A stretch of DNA of 5,933 nt. Source: CAYFJO01 sp964343305. GTDB taxonomy: Bacteria; Planctomycetota; Planctomycetia; Pirellulales; Pirellulaceae. Both the position numbers and the translations under genes were made by a program. Under the pieces are notes generated by a model. The model made no database searches. It was not told the DNA's origin and worked only from the letters and a program-made list of their open reading frames with translations. Each line of letters begins with the position of its first letter. Position 1 is the stretch's first letter. The DNA is taken from assembly GCA_964343305.1 (NCBI GenBank), contig CAYFJO010000607.1:1-5933 (forward strand), in the 5' to 3' direction. Below are positions 5,113 to 5,933 of the stretch, piece by piece.

Positions 5113-5933
5113 ATGACTCGCCACAGAGCCCACTTCGATTCGTCGGTCATCTTAATGTTGTTTGCGTTGACACCGTTTTCTTACCTCGTTGCTGAAGAAG
5201 CGACCGCCCCGGGTTCGATTCGTCGAATGGCGGGGTTTGACGTCGAACTTTTGCGATCCGCGAAAGAGAACGAAGATTCGTGGATCAGCATGTCGTTCGA
5301 TGATCGAGGTCGGGTTATTCTGGGACTCGACCGGATCGGCGTCGGCCGGCTGACTTTCGCTGACGGCGCCGAGGCAAAGTTCGAGCAAATTGAGAAAACA
5401 TTGAAACATTGCCGTGGAGTCCTTTGGGCATATGGCAGTGTCTTTGTCGATGCTACAAACAGTCAGCGGATTGTGCGCATTTTCGATCGGGATCGCGACG
5501 ACGAGTTCGAATCGCGGGCAGTGCTCGTGCAGCTCGATTACCGCAGTCGTTATGGACACGGTTCCAATCAAATGCGACTTGGGCCGGACGGAATGATTTA
5601 CGTCGTCGTGGGAGATGACGTTGCTTTTCCCAAACAGACACTCGAGTCGTCTCCGTATCGAAACCCGCAAAACGACTGGCTCCTGCCCGAGCGTCGTGAC
5701 ATGGGTCACGATAATCGAGTCGGGTATATCTTGCGAATGGACCGGGATGGGAAGCAGCGCGAAATCATCGCGGGTGGGTTTCGCAATCAAGTCGACATAG
5801 CATTCGACGCCGCTGGCGAGATGTTTACGTTCGACGCCGACATGGAGTGGGATATCGGGGCTCCATGGTATCGGCCAATTCGAATCAACCACATCGTTTC
5901 CGGTGGAGAGTACGGCTGGCGTTGGGGGACGGG
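5113..5933 (+). CDS. Partial PVC-type membrane-bound dehydrogenase (glucose/sorbosone dehydrogenase-like), runs off the window
   Basis: There are 273 complete codons open to the window end. A signal-like hydrophobic segment lies at about residues 10-27, ending near VAEEA. From residue 38 the sequence is the N-terminal beta-propeller of the PVC membrane-bound dehydrogenase family. It shows SWISMSFDDRGRVILG (56-71), RIVRIFDRDRDDEFE (119-133), YGHGSNQMRLGPDG (147-160), MIYVVVGDD, GFRNQVDIAFD (222-232) and DADMEWDIGAPWYRP (241-255). In this family the missing part normally holds HEAT-like repeats and a C-terminal heme-binding domain with CxxCH; neither can be confirmed here. Members are thought to oxidise sugars or related compounds in the periplasm; the substrate is unknown. 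The start at 5113 has no clear SD, and a second in-frame ATG (residue 15) also lacks one. It probably follows the VCBS gene in a shared transcript. Confidence 0.94.
   Translation, partial: MTRHRAHFDSSVILMLFALTPFSYLVAEEATAPGSIRRMAGFDVELLRSAKENEDSWISMSFDDRGRVILGLDRIGVGRLTFADGAEAKFEQIEKTLKHCRGVLWAYGSVFVDATNSQRIVRIFDRDRDDEFESRAVLVQLDYRSRYGHGSNQMRLGPDGMIYVVVGDDVAFPKQTLESSPYRNPQNDWLLPERRDMGHDNRVGYILRMDRDGKQREIIAGGFRNQVDIAFDAAGEMFTFDADMEWDIGAPWYRPIRINHIVSGGEYGWRWGT

Noticed and set aside
5152..5892. Minus-strand frame of 246 codons
   Set aside because: Antisense of the dehydrogenase gene, whose protein has clear family motifs.
1..5933. CRISPR array, tRNA or insertion sequence
   Set aside because: No regularly spaced repeats, no tRNA-like cloverleaf and no paired terminal repeats with a transposase were seen.

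Overview
The window most likely comes from a planctomycete of the Pirellulaceae type. This is inferred from family content: an N-terminal part of a PVC-type membrane-bound dehydrogenase (normally heme-binding), a secreted FG-GAP/VCBS-repeat protein beside it, a lipobox lipoprotein, a small BON-domain protein, and two csrA-type genes, one fused to a receiver domain. No rRNA, tRNA, CRISPR array or intact mobile element is visible.

Layout. Positions 1-1138 (minus strand) hold a lipoprotein gene followed 14 nt later by a TTG-started gene that leaves the window at position 1. Positions 1139-1583 hold no convincing gene. Positions 1584-3285 (minus strand) look like one regulatory operon. It has a TTGACA promoter whose spacer carries a palindrome. 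Next comes a ~257-nt leader with a strong hairpin and an intrinsic terminator, then a BON-domain gene, csrA, and a csrA-receiver fusion. Positions 3286-3773 hold no convincing gene. Positions 3774-5933 (plus strand) hold the VCBS protein and the truncated dehydrogenase.

How the genes may work together. The centre of interest is the BON / CsrA / CsrA-REC cassette. CsrA proteins bind GGA-containing RNA hairpins, often over Shine-Dalgarno sites, and all three genes in the cassette have GGA in their ribosome binding sites. The receiver domain of the fusion keeps the phospho-acceptor Asp but has lost one acidic-pair Asp, the switch Thr/Ser and the conserved Lys. It may therefore be a phosphorylation-independent partner or dimerisation module attached to an RNA-binding domain. 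The terminator between promoter and first gene means the leader is either an attenuator or a separate ~140-nt small RNA. Which of these holds cannot be settled from sequence alone. The plus-strand pair resembles the exported dehydrogenase and beta-propeller proteins that planctomycetes carry in large numbers.
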